This document shows positions 1 to 5,478 of a DNA stretch of 8,044 nt, piece after piece. Location of the stretch: assembly GCA_030590745.1 (NCBI GenBank), contig JAUVCS010000032.1:1-8044 (forward strand), read 5' to 3'. The stretch's first letter is position 1; the number at the start of each line of letters is the position of its first letter. The stretch is from Desulfuromusa sp. GTDB taxonomy: Bacteria > Desulfobacterota > Desulfuromonadia > Desulfuromonadales > Geopsychrobacteraceae. The notes beneath the pieces are model-generated. The model did no database searches, had not been told where the DNA came from, and saw nothing but the letters and a program-made list of their open reading frames with translations. Both the position numbers and the translations under genes were made by a program.

Positions 1-841
1 GTTTCTGCTCCAACTGACCGTTTTTATCAGCCAATAATTGATAAGTGTCACGGGCACTGTGACCAACTGCCAGGATCAAACTATCGCACTCTATCTCTAT
101 AGAATCATTAATGATTCCGGCACTAATTTTCCTATTTGACATCTCAAACCCGGAGAGTCTGCTGGAAAATTTAATGTCAACACCGAGAGAAAGCAGATAG
201 TTCCGAAAATTGACCAACACCCCCCTCAAGCGATCAGAACCGATGTGCGGTTTTGCCTGCCAGAGAATCTCTTCAGGAGCGCCAAAATCAACCAGACGTT
301 GCAGAATATAAGCGGTTGTCGGATGGTTGATGCGACTGGTTAATTTACCATCTGAAAAAGTTCCAGCACCCCCTTCCCCGAATTGAATATTACTCTCATC
401 CTGTAACCCACGACCGGACCGGAAGGCTTCAACATCCTTCAATCTTTCAGCAATCGGCCGCCCCCGTTCGATCAGACAAACCTGTGCTCCAGCTTCAGCT
501 AAAGACAACGCACTGAATAACCCTGCCGGACCCATCCCGACAATCAGAATTTTTAATCTGGATTTAAGTGGAATAAAATCAAAATCAGGCAGTTTTTTCA
601 CTTCAAGGAGGGTGGTGACATGGTGATTGTTTTTACGTATTTCTTGCTCATTTAAGCAGCTGAATTCGACACTGTAGACCCGCAATACATTAGCTTTACG
701 CCGTGCATCAACTCCTTTACGGACAATTTTCCAGGAATCAATATCTTCTACCGAAAATTTCAGAATTTCAGCAATTTTTGCGGGGATTGAATCCTCACTC
801 TCATCCAGTCGGAGAGTTATTTCACGTAATTTGAGTGCCAT
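1..841 (-). CDS. FAD-dependent oxidoreductase, COG2509 type (3' end outside window)
   Basis: Partial gene: 280 codons are visible from the ATG at 841-839, and the reading frame stays open to the window edge. After an N-terminal region of about 90 residues comes a Rossmann dinucleotide-binding motif, IVGMGPAGLF (G102, G104, G107), with an acidic residue closing the second strand (E125, LIERG). Next is FGEGGAGTFSDGKL (residues 154-167), which is characteristic of the COG2509 'uncharacterized FAD-dependent dehydrogenase' family. A later LILAVGHSARDT segment fits the FAD-contacting ATG-like motif of flavoproteins. The basic N-terminal stretch with KGVDARRK also fits this family, which I infer is a cytosolic flavoprotein; its substrate is not established. 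The gene starts 5 nt after the histidine kinase stop, so the two are probably cotranscribed. No good Shine-Dalgarno sequence precedes the ATG, which suggests translational coupling. The family call is firm; the function is unknown. Confidence 0.85.
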   Translation of the reverse strand, partial: MALKLREITLRLDESEDSIPAKIAEILKFSVEDIDSWKIVRKGVDARRKANVLRVYSVEFSCLNEQEIRKNNHHVTTLLEVKKLPDFDFIPLKSRLKILIVGMGPAGLFSALSLAEAGAQVCLIERGRPIAERLKDVEAFRSGRGLQDESNIQFGEGGAGTFSDGKLTSRINHPTTAYILQRLVDFGAPEEILWQAKPHIGSDRLRGVLVNFRNYLLSLGVDIKFSSRLSGFEMSNRKISAGIINDSIEIECDSLILAVGHSARDTYQLLADKNGQLEQK

Positions 842-846
842 AAGAG

Positions 847-2046
847 TTAATGAACCGAGGTTGGAAGCAGGGGTAATTCAATGATAAAACAAGCCCCGGC
901 AGATGGAGGGCTATCCACCGTTATCCGCCCTCCTAGACTATTGACAACCCGTAGAACCACAGAAAGGCCAAAGCCGGTCCCTTTTTCTTTGGTGGTAAAA
1001 AATGGGTCAAAGATTCTCGGGATATTTTTACTTGCTATGCCTGGGCCAGTGTCAGAAACCATGATGATGATTTTTTCCACATCAGCCTGTAAAACAATGG
1101 TCAGAGTTCCCCCATCCGGCATTTCGTAGAGAGCGTTCCCAATCAGATTGGTAAAAATCTTTTCAACTTCAAGGGGATCAACCCTGATGAGAGGAGTTTT
1201 CCGATTGAGATTAATTTCAAGTTCTATCTGCTGGCTCTCTATTCTGGTTTGATAATCACCGATCACCTTCTCAATAATTTCAACTAAGTCAATCTGCTGC
1301 TTATTGGTATGGTTAGAATTGGATGCCAACATCTGGATCAGAATTTCATCAATCCGTTCAACTTCCTGGGTAATTTTATATACATAACTCTGATTTTCTC
1401 CATCCAACCCCTCAGCGGAGAGAAGAATCTGGGCAAACAGATTGATTGAATTCAGGGGATTACGTATTTCATGTGCCATCCCTGCAGACATATGTCCGAG
1501 AGCAGCCAGTTTTTCCGATTGAATAATTTCTTTATGGGCACGTTCTAGTTCAAAACTTTTTTCACGAACTCGCTGCTCAAGTTTTGTATTCCACTGTTTT
1601 ATTTCATCCTGTAAAGACTCACGCTCTTTAAGCAATTCGCGGTTTTTAATTTCAACTTGTCTGATCGACAATACCTCATCAATCCGCTTAATTAGACTTT
1701 TACTGGCAAAAGGTTTACAGAGATAATCTGCAGCGCCAGCACGCATCAACTCAACGGCAACTTCTTCATTCCCCTTGCCAGTAAACATAACCACAGAAAT
1801 ATCAGAATATTGATTCTTGATTTGTTTAAGAGTATCCAAACCGTTCATCACCGGCATCATATAGTCAAGCAACACAAGTGCCGGAGAATGTTTTGCCACC
1901 ATTTGCAAACACTGGTCACCATTGGCTGCGGATAAAACCTCAAAGCCACGTTTCTTCAATAACAATTCCACCAGGCTGACAATGACTTCATCATCATCTA
2001 CAATAAGAATTTTTTCACCGGCAAATTGACTTTCGGGGTCTGACAT
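847..2046 (-). CDS. Hybrid sensor: N-terminal receiver domain plus histidine kinase
   Basis: A 399-residue cytosolic signalling protein with no membrane segment and no signal peptide. Residues about 12-127 form a CheY-like receiver, with acidic pocket D17/D18, phosphoacceptor D61 (LLDYMMP), T89 and K111 (CKPF). A charged, probably coiled-coil linker spans about 129-180. The HisKA domain carries H192 in AGMAHEIRNPLNSI. The ATPase domain has an N box with N300/N304 (NLIGNALYEM), a G1 box DTGPG (332-336), an F box FDPFF (346-350) and a G2 box GTGFGL (356-361). All catalytic residues are present; the N box has Glu where Ala is usual (NALYEM rather than NAxxAM). The receiver at the N-terminus suggests that phosphorylation by another kinase controls kinase activity. 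That is inference, and the input signal is unknown. The ATG at 2046 is preceded by TAAGG with a 9-nt spacer. The gene lies just beyond the stress-protein terminator and 5 nt before the flavoprotein gene. Confidence 0.93.
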   Translation of the reverse strand: MSDPESQFAGEKILIVDDDEVIVSLVELLLKKRGFEVLSAANGDQCLQMVAKHSPALVLLDYMMPVMNGLDTLKQIKNQYSDISVVMFTGKGNEEVAVELMRAGAADYLCKPFASKSLIKRIDEVLSIRQVEIKNRELLKERESLQDEIKQWNTKLEQRVREKSFELERAHKEIIQSEKLAALGHMSAGMAHEIRNPLNSINLFAQILLSAEGLDGENQSYVYKITQEVERIDEILIQMLASNSNHTNKQQIDLVEIIEKVIGDYQTRIESQQIELEINLNRKTPLIRVDPLEVEKIFTNLIGNALYEMPDGGTLTIVLQADVEKIIIMVSDTGPGIASKNIPRIFDPFFTTKEKGTGFGLSVVLRVVNSLGGRITVDSPPSAGACFIIELPLLPTSVH

Positions 2047-2097
2047 TTAAAAAAACCTTAGCGACAATGGCAAAACTAAAAAAATCAAGCTTTTATG

Positions 2098-2127
2098 ACT
2101 ATATCAAGCATGCGCGCTGAGAAGCAA
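2098..2127 (-). promoter_or_regulatory. Candidate promoter of the hybrid kinase gene
   Basis: On the minus strand, TTGCTT (2127-2122) and TATAGT (2103-2098) are separated by 18 nt. The -10 matches consensus at 5 of 6 positions and the -35 at 3 of 6. It lies between the upstream terminator and the kinase ATG and predicts a leader of roughly 45 nt. The terminator makes an independent promoter likely here, but the exact boxes are uncertain. Confidence 0.45.
2104..2114 (-). repeat. 11-bp element shared with the receiver gene promoter (copy 1)
   Basis: The minus-strand sequence CGCATGCTTGA occurs here and again at 3098-3108, upstream of the receiver gene, in the same orientation relative to the downstream gene. 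This copy lies in the spacer of the candidate kinase promoter. It is also part of an imperfect dyad (2104-2120, TCA-AGC outer halves around a GC-rich centre). It may be a shared regulator site, or partly a coincidence of promoter sequence. Confidence 0.4.
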
Positions 2128-2136
2128 AATAATCAC

Positions 2137-2166
2137 AAAAAAAGCAGCCCAACGGCTGCTTTTTTT
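2137..2166 (-). terminator. Intrinsic terminator after the stress-protein gene
   Basis: A perfect GCAGCC/GGCTGC stem (2144-2149 with 2154-2159) has a 4-nt loop. It is flanked by seven A on one side and seven T on the other, so the pairing can extend to 13 bp. On the minus strand it ends in a run of U and lies 28 nt past the universal stress protein stop codon. The symmetry means it could stop transcription in either direction, but no convincing plus-strand gene runs into it. Confidence 0.92.
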
Positions 2167-2194
2167 CTATCTCAAAGAGATAACTGCAAAACGG

Positions 2195-2641
2195 CTATTC
2201 TTCCAACCTGACAGTTAAAACAGGTACTGTTGATTTACGCACCACCTTTTCTGCCGTACTACCAAATAAAACATGATCTAACCCGGAACGTCCATGAGTT
2301 CCAAGAACGATTAAGTCTGCAGATTTTTCTGCTGCCTGAGCAATGATCTCTTCGAATGGTAGCCCTGCAACAATCAGCTTCTGGAAATTTTCAAAATCAA
2401 CGATGTGGGTACGACAAAAACTTTCCATCATCTTTTGAGCCCCCTCCTCAATCTCCTCTTCCAATCTGGCGAATGAGATATGAGGGACATAGAAACCACG
2501 CAGATCAACCGGCTCATTTATCACGTGCAACACCAGTAACTGCGCTGAAAAGGTCCTTGCCAATGAGAGTGCCATCTGAAATGCATTATCGGAACTGTCA
2601 GAAAAATCAATAGCAACTAACACGGTAGAGAATTTATTCAT
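2195..2641 (-). CDS. Universal stress protein, UspA family, ATP-binding type
   Basis: A 148-residue single-domain protein, a normal length for the family. The first strand VLVAIDFSDSS (residues 7-17) carries the conserved Asp (D12), followed by LLVLHVIN. The C-terminal G-2x-G-9x-G-S nucleotide motif is complete: GTHG (114-117), then RSGLDHVLF, then GS (127-128). This places it with the ATP-binding USP members rather than the non-binding E. coli UspA type. I chose the ATG at 2641 because a strong Shine-Dalgarno sequence (GGAGG, 2651-2647) precedes it by 5 nt; the in-frame GTG at 2647 lies inside that site. The start overlaps the end of the receiver gene by 8 nt, so the two are cotranscribed and probably translationally coupled. 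A terminator follows. Its role is inferred to be stress or energy-state sensing in the cytosol; the physiological partner is unknown. Confidence 0.93.
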   Translation of the reverse strand: MNKFSTVLVAIDFSDSSDNAFQMALSLARTFSAQLLVLHVINEPVDLRGFYVPHISFARLEEEIEEGAQKMMESFCRTHIVDFENFQKLIVAGLPFEEIIAQAAEKSADLIVLGTHGRSGLDHVLFGSTAEKVVRKSTVPVLTVRLEE

Positions 2642-3044
2642 GGTCACCTCCTGTCAATAAAGCTGAAGAATCTCCCAATGAGTTTGTGGGGTTAAAAATC
2701 TTGTTAATAACCGCCCGTAAATCCCTGAGTTTGACCGGTTTGTGTAAATATTCCAAAGCACCCTGATTCATCGCTTCGAGATAAGAATCAACCCCACCGT
2801 AGGCGGTGATCATAACAACTTTTATCTCTGGATATTTCTGGTTCAACTCTTGCAAAAAAACCAGACCATTCATTTCGGGCATATTAATATCGGTGAGAAC
2901 CAGACCGATATCCCCTTTTTTAAGACACTCCAAAGCTTCAAATCCATTCGCAACAGCTTTGGCGTGATAACCCTCCTGAGCCAGTAATTTGACCAAGCCA
3001 ATACGGGTATTTTCTTCGTCATCAACAATTAAAACTTTTTCCAT
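2634..3044 (-). CDS. Stand-alone CheY-like response regulator (receiver only)
   Basis: A 136-residue protein consisting of one receiver domain and a short tail of about 16 residues, with no DNA-binding or enzymatic output domain. Acidic pocket D8/D9, phosphoacceptor D52 (LTDINMPEMNG), T80 (MITAYGG) and K102 (HKPV) are all present, so it should be phosphorylatable. I start it at the ATG at 3044, with GAGGTG just upstream. The longer frame back to TTG at 3101 adds 19 residues with no family similarity and would begin inside the -35 box. Single receivers act by binding a partner or by passing phosphate on in a relay. The nearest candidate kinase is the receiver-kinase hybrid about 600 bp downstream. 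The gene is translationally coupled to the stress protein. The domain call is very secure; the pathway is inference. Confidence 0.93.
   Translation of the reverse strand: MEKVLIVDDEENTRIGLVKLLAQEGYHAKAVANGFEALECLKKGDIGLVLTDINMPEMNGLVFLQELNQKYPEIKVVMITAYGGVDSYLEAMNQGALEYLHKPVKLRDLRAVINKIFNPTNSLGDSSALLTGGDHE
2645..2652 (-). promoter_or_regulatory. Stress-protein ribosome binding site inside the receiver gene
   Basis: AGGAGGTG on the minus strand is a near-perfect anti-16S match. It lies wholly within the last codons of the receiver gene (encoding Thr-Gly-Gly-Asp) and decides the ATG start at 2641. Ribosomes finishing the receiver at the TAA (2636-2634) pass directly over the next start codon, a classic coupling arrangement. 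Confidence 0.85.
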
Positions 3045-3053
3045 AAACACCTC

Positions 3054-3070
3054 TGAAACTGACCGTTTCA
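3054..3070 (-). repeat. Inverted repeat at the receiver transcription start and RBS
   Basis: TGAAAC (3054-3059) and GTTTCA (3065-3070) form perfect 6-bp arms around a 5-nt centre. The repeat covers the predicted transcription start (about 3067) and ends immediately next to the Shine-Dalgarno sequence (3053-3048). It could be an operator at +1 or a small hairpin at the 5' end of the mRNA. Confidence 0.5.
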
Positions 3071-3073
3071 ATA

Positions 3074-3101
3074 AGTGTAGCAGCAACAAAGCATCTGTCA
3101 A
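3074..3101 (-). promoter_or_regulatory. Sigma-70-like promoter of the receiver/stress-protein unit
   Basis: On the minus strand, TTGACA (3101-3096, perfect -35) and TACACT (3079-3074, 4 of 6 for the -10) are 16 nt apart. The predicted start near 3067 gives a leader of about 23 nt to the ATG at 3044. AT-rich DNA (about 3121-3175) lies further upstream. Confidence 0.65.
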
Positions 3102-3108
3102 GCATGCG
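3098..3108 (-). repeat. 11-bp element shared with the hybrid kinase upstream region (copy 2)
   Basis: The minus-strand CGCATGCTTGA overlaps the first four bases of the -35 box of the receiver promoter. The same 11 bases occur at 2104-2114, ahead of the hybrid kinase gene. A protein bound here would contact or block the -35 region. Confidence 0.4.
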
Positions 3109-3184
3109 ATGGAAATCCTAACTTGCCGATTTAATTATATTATTAATAACTATATGGTAAATTTAAGATGGGCGGGAGACGAGA
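3109..3184. other. AT-rich intergenic stretch without a visible terminator
   Basis: This lies between the TPR lipoprotein stop and the receiver promoter. It contains a 10-bp palindrome TTATTAATAA (3140-3149) in very AT-rich DNA. There is no GC-rich hairpin followed by a U run, so the rlmN-to-TPR transcript either ends by another mechanism or continues into the receiver unit. Confidence 0.5.
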
Positions 3185-3949
3185 TCAATCACAGGTTCCA
3201 GATAGCTTTTGTAACAGATCTTCAGCTTTAAAGGACATGGTTGTATTCGGAGAATACTCAATAATTGCTTCAAGCTGCTCTATCGCTTCTGCAATAGCAC
3301 CCTCCTGAGCAAGTAACAAAGCTAGCTGATAGCGCGGTTCAAGAAATTTTGGCTCAATTCTTATAGCACGCTGCAAAGACAGTTTTTCTTTAACCTTATT
3401 TCCAAGTGAGTTATAAATTTTACTTTTAAAAAAATAGGGGGACGCGTAACGAGGTGCGAGTTCTATCGATTCATTCAAATAACCTAATGCCGTCTGAAAA
3501 TCATTCTTCTTATAATAGGCATAACCTTTACCAGCAATCGAAACCGGAGTATCGACAAACAAAAGGTTATGTGCTGCCTGATCGAAATAATAAATAGCCT
3601 TATCCCACTGTTCCAAATCCAGATAAAGAGAGGCCAGATTGTTCTGGTAACGTGGGTCGTTGTCGGAAAGCTCCAATGCTTTTAAATAGTGTTTTTCTGC
3701 TTGTGGATAGGCTTTTTTCCGCTGATAAGTTTGCGCCAAAGAAATCTGAATGATTGCATTATCCGGATCTAGTTCCACCGAAAGCAATAGCTCCTTCAAT
3801 GCCCCGGTCGGATTTCCAGATCGAAGACTAGCCTGTGCCATTTTGTAGTGGATATCTGCTCGTTGAACATCACTACGCTGCGATTCAGGTGTAATAGGAA
3901 CACAGGAAAAAAGAGTCAACAACAGCAGCATAGGTACAAATTTCAACAT
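3185..3949 (-). CDS. TPR lipoprotein, PilF/PilW-like
   Basis: A 254-residue protein with an N-terminal lipoprotein signal: a short hydrophobic stretch ending in the lipobox LFSC, with lipidated Cys16. About six tetratricopeptide repeats follow (roughly residues 31-64, 65-98, 99-132, 136-168, 169-202 and 203-235), seen in patterns such as NPTGALKELLLSVELDPDN and YPQAEKHYLKALEL. The NDPRYQNNLASLYL and LLFVDTPVSIAGKGYAYY segments resemble type IV pilus lipoproteins PilF/PilW. These lipoproteins help secretin (PilQ) multimerisation at the outer membrane. Gene order supports this, because pilF follows ndk and rlmN in pseudomonads. The ATG at 3949 has GAGGAG 12 nt upstream, a rather long spacer. 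It is the last gene of the rlmN cluster, 27 nt after the preceding gene. A generic TPR lipoprotein remains possible, since no other pilus gene is visible. Confidence 0.8.
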   Translation of the reverse strand: MLKFVPMLLLLTLFSCVPITPESQRSDVQRADIHYKMAQASLRSGNPTGALKELLLSVELDPDNAIIQISLAQTYQRKKAYPQAEKHYLKALELSDNDPRYQNNLASLYLDLEQWDKAIYYFDQAAHNLLFVDTPVSIAGKGYAYYKKNDFQTALGYLNESIELAPRYASPYFFKSKIYNSLGNKVKEKLSLQRAIRIEPKFLEPRYQLALLLAQEGAIAEAIEQLEAIIEYSPNTTMSFKAEDLLQKLSGTCD

Positions 3950-3976
3950 ACGAAAAGGTTACTCCTCAAATTAAAA

Positions 3977-4495
3977 TTACATTGATGCAAATAAATTCCC
4001 TAAGCTTTCCAAGCTGCGTGAACGTAGCTTTTTCAAGTCTGGTTCTATTTTTTCAGCTGGAACAGCGACCTTTGTTGCTTTTTGCACCGGAACAGTGACC
4101 TTTGCTGCTTTTTCAGCTGGAGGCTGACGGATTGGTAATACGGCCCAGTATGACTGCTTTTTCTTTTCTGAGAGTAAATGGTAATCCGTTTCAGTCAGAT
4201 CAAAACCCATTGATTCGATAAAACTATACCCTTCTTCGTAAACCTTTTCGGCATCTTTATGTGGCACTTCACCAAACTGGGGGACAAAGAAAATGGAACA
4301 TTGACTCTCTGCCAGATAAAAAGCCACAACAACGAGAACCTTATCTCCCCCTGAAATCTGGAGCAAATATGCCTGGCATAACTGCGGTGAGTATTCAGCA
4401 AAAGAGAGCTGCAAGCTACTCGATGAAGAATGAAGGTGGGAAACCTTTCCAGCTGGAATATTTAAACTTTTCAACTGTTTATGTTGTATAAACAT
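3977..4495 (-). CDS. Unrecognised 172-residue protein with a 10-residue tandem repeat
   Basis: I do not recognise the family. There is no signal peptide and no convincing membrane helix. Residues about 1-120 look like a compact alpha/beta domain: a serine run at 23-27, strands such as KVLVVVAFYLAE (52-63), and an acidic helix around 81-95. Residues 125-152 form a Pro/Ala/Lys/Val-rich linker built from a 10-residue repeat (KAAKVTVPVQ, KATKVAVPAE). A short basic C-terminal helix follows (about 153-172). The layout suggests a folded domain, a flexible linker and a C-terminal peptide that might dock to a partner; this is inference. The ATG at 4495 has AAAGG 9 nt upstream. It lies between the PfkB kinase and the TPR lipoprotein in the same direction. 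Codon usage seems like its neighbours, and nothing suggests recent transfer. It appears to be a real gene because of its length, spacing and operon position. Confidence 0.75.
   Translation of the reverse strand: MFIQHKQLKSLNIPAGKVSHLHSSSSSLQLSFAEYSPQLCQAYLLQISGGDKVLVVVAFYLAESQCSIFFVPQFGEVPHKDAEKVYEEGYSFIESMGFDLTETDYHLLSEKKKQSYWAVLPIRQPPAEKAAKVTVPVQKATKVAVPAEKIEPDLKKLRSRSLESLGNLFASM
4048..4120 (-). repeat. 30-bp direct tandem repeat, about 2.4 copies, inside the unknown gene
   Basis: The units are 4048-4077, 4078-4107 and a 13-bp partial copy at 4108-4120. They share the core ACCTTTG plus CAGCTGG- or CACCGG-type segments, with a few substitutions. The unit length is a multiple of three, so copy-number changes would keep the reading frame and add or remove 10 residues of the Lys/Ala/Val/Pro linker. 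Confidence 0.85.
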
Positions 4496-4552
4496 CAGCT
4501 GTGGCCTTTATTGTTGGTAAAAACTGGTGATAGATTCTCCATTAAAACATAT

Positions 4553-5464
4553 TTAATCAATATCAGCAAACTCGGTTAGTAGTTTAATTTTCTTATAGCG
4601 ATCAGCGATCTCAGAATACTCAATATCCCGCAACCGATCGAGGCTGAATTTCTCTACCGTAAAAGAGGCCATGACGGTTCCAAAAACTATTGCTTTCCGC
4701 AAGTTTTGTTCATCGAGGTTCCCGGTTGCTGCAATATAACCAATAAACCCACCGGCAAAGGTATCACCAGCCCCGGTGGGATCAAAAACATCCTCCAGAG
4801 GGTACGCGGGAGCAGAAAAAAACGATCCCTCTCCAAACATTAACACTCCATATTCTCCCTGTTTAACAACCAGAATTTTTGGACCAAAGCTGCGAACAAT
4901 TGTTGCGGCCTTGAGGAGATTTGGTTCATCTGCCAACTGGCGAACTTCTGCCTCGTTAATAACGAGAATATCAACTTTGGCAAGTGTTTTAATCAGCTCG
5001 GCTTTTTTCCCCTCAATCCAGAAGTTCATTGTGTCACAAGCAACCAGTTTTGGATTTTTAATTTGCTGAAGAACCTCCAGCTGCAATTCAGGATCAATAT
5101 TGGCCAGAAAAACATATTCTGCATCACGATAATTTTCCGGCAATACCGGTCGAAATGATTCAAAAACATTGAGATGGGTTTCCAGCGTGTGCGCTTCGTT
5201 TAAATTATAATCGTAACGCCCCTTCCAGCGAAATGTTTCCCCCTGAGTCTGCTGCAAACCGGTCAGGTCGATATTGCGGCTCTGCAAGAAATCAATGTGT
5301 TCTTGCGGAAAATCATCGCCGATAACCGCCACCAGATTGACATCGGTAAAAAAGCTGGCTGAAGTGGAAAAATAACTGGCAGACCCACCAAGAACATCCT
5401 CTGCCACCCCAAATGGAGTTTTTATTGAATCGAAAGCAACACTGCCAACCACAAGAATACTCAT
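4553..5464 (-). CDS. PfkB-family sugar or nucleoside kinase
   Basis: A 303-residue cytosolic ribokinase-like kinase of normal family length. The N-terminus MSILVVGSVAFDSI is followed by GGSASYFS (26-33), the substrate-proximal glycine pair of the family. Residues 168-173 (VINEAE) match the conserved N-x-x-E-type motif involved in metal and phosphate binding. The second PfkB signature, DPTGAGDTFAGGF (228-240), contains the anion hole GAGD with catalytic base D234. These kinases transfer the ATP gamma-phosphate to a hydroxymethyl group of a sugar or nucleoside; the substrate cannot be read from sequence. It starts 14 nt after the mtnP stop, with AAAGGG overlapping that stop, so it belongs to the same operon. 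That points to a product of nucleoside salvage (adenosine, a ribose derivative or 5-deoxyribose-like sugar) as substrate, which is inference. An ADP-heptose-type (RfaE) sugar kinase is an alternative. Confidence 0.9.
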   Translation of the reverse strand: MSILVVGSVAFDSIKTPFGVAEDVLGGSASYFSTSASFFTDVNLVAVIGDDFPQEHIDFLQSRNIDLTGLQQTQGETFRWKGRYDYNLNEAHTLETHLNVFESFRPVLPENYRDAEYVFLANIDPELQLEVLQQIKNPKLVACDTMNFWIEGKKAELIKTLAKVDILVINEAEVRQLADEPNLLKAATIVRSFGPKILVVKQGEYGVLMFGEGSFFSAPAYPLEDVFDPTGAGDTFAGGFIGYIAATGNLDEQNLRKAIVFGTVMASFTVEKFSLDRLRDIEYSEIADRYKKIKLLTEFADID

Positions 5465-5478
5465 TGATCTTTTCCCTT

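Noticed and set aside
881..1129. 82-codon plus-strand frame opposite the kinase ATPase domain
   Set aside because: It is antisense to conserved catalytic motifs of the kinase and has no independent support.
2642..2647. GTG start of the stress protein two codons upstream
   Set aside because: The GTG is part of the Shine-Dalgarno sequence itself; the ATG at 2641 has the right 5-nt spacing.
3045..3101. 19-residue N-terminal extension of the receiver gene from a TTG start
   Set aside because: The extra residues precede a perfectly normal receiver N-terminus (MEKVLIVDD), the TTG lies inside the -35 box, and a good Shine-Dalgarno sequence serves the ATG at 3044.
3140..3149. TTATTAATAA palindrome as an operator or terminator
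   Set aside because: A short palindrome is expected in such AT-rich DNA. It has no GC stem or U run, so I describe it only as part of the intergenic stretch.
2989..3231. 80-codon plus-strand frame over the receiver start and intergenic DNA
   Set aside because: It covers the promoter and start of the receiver gene on the opposite strand, with no domain, promoter or RBS to support it.
4195..4401. 68-codon minus-strand frame inside the unknown 172-residue gene
   Set aside because: It is a different frame of the same strand, nested in a longer gene with better start signals and operon spacing.
4496..4552. Possible promoter or terminator between the PfkB kinase and the unknown gene
   Set aside because: The 57-bp gap shows no hairpin with a U run and no box pair close to consensus; read-through of the operon is simpler.
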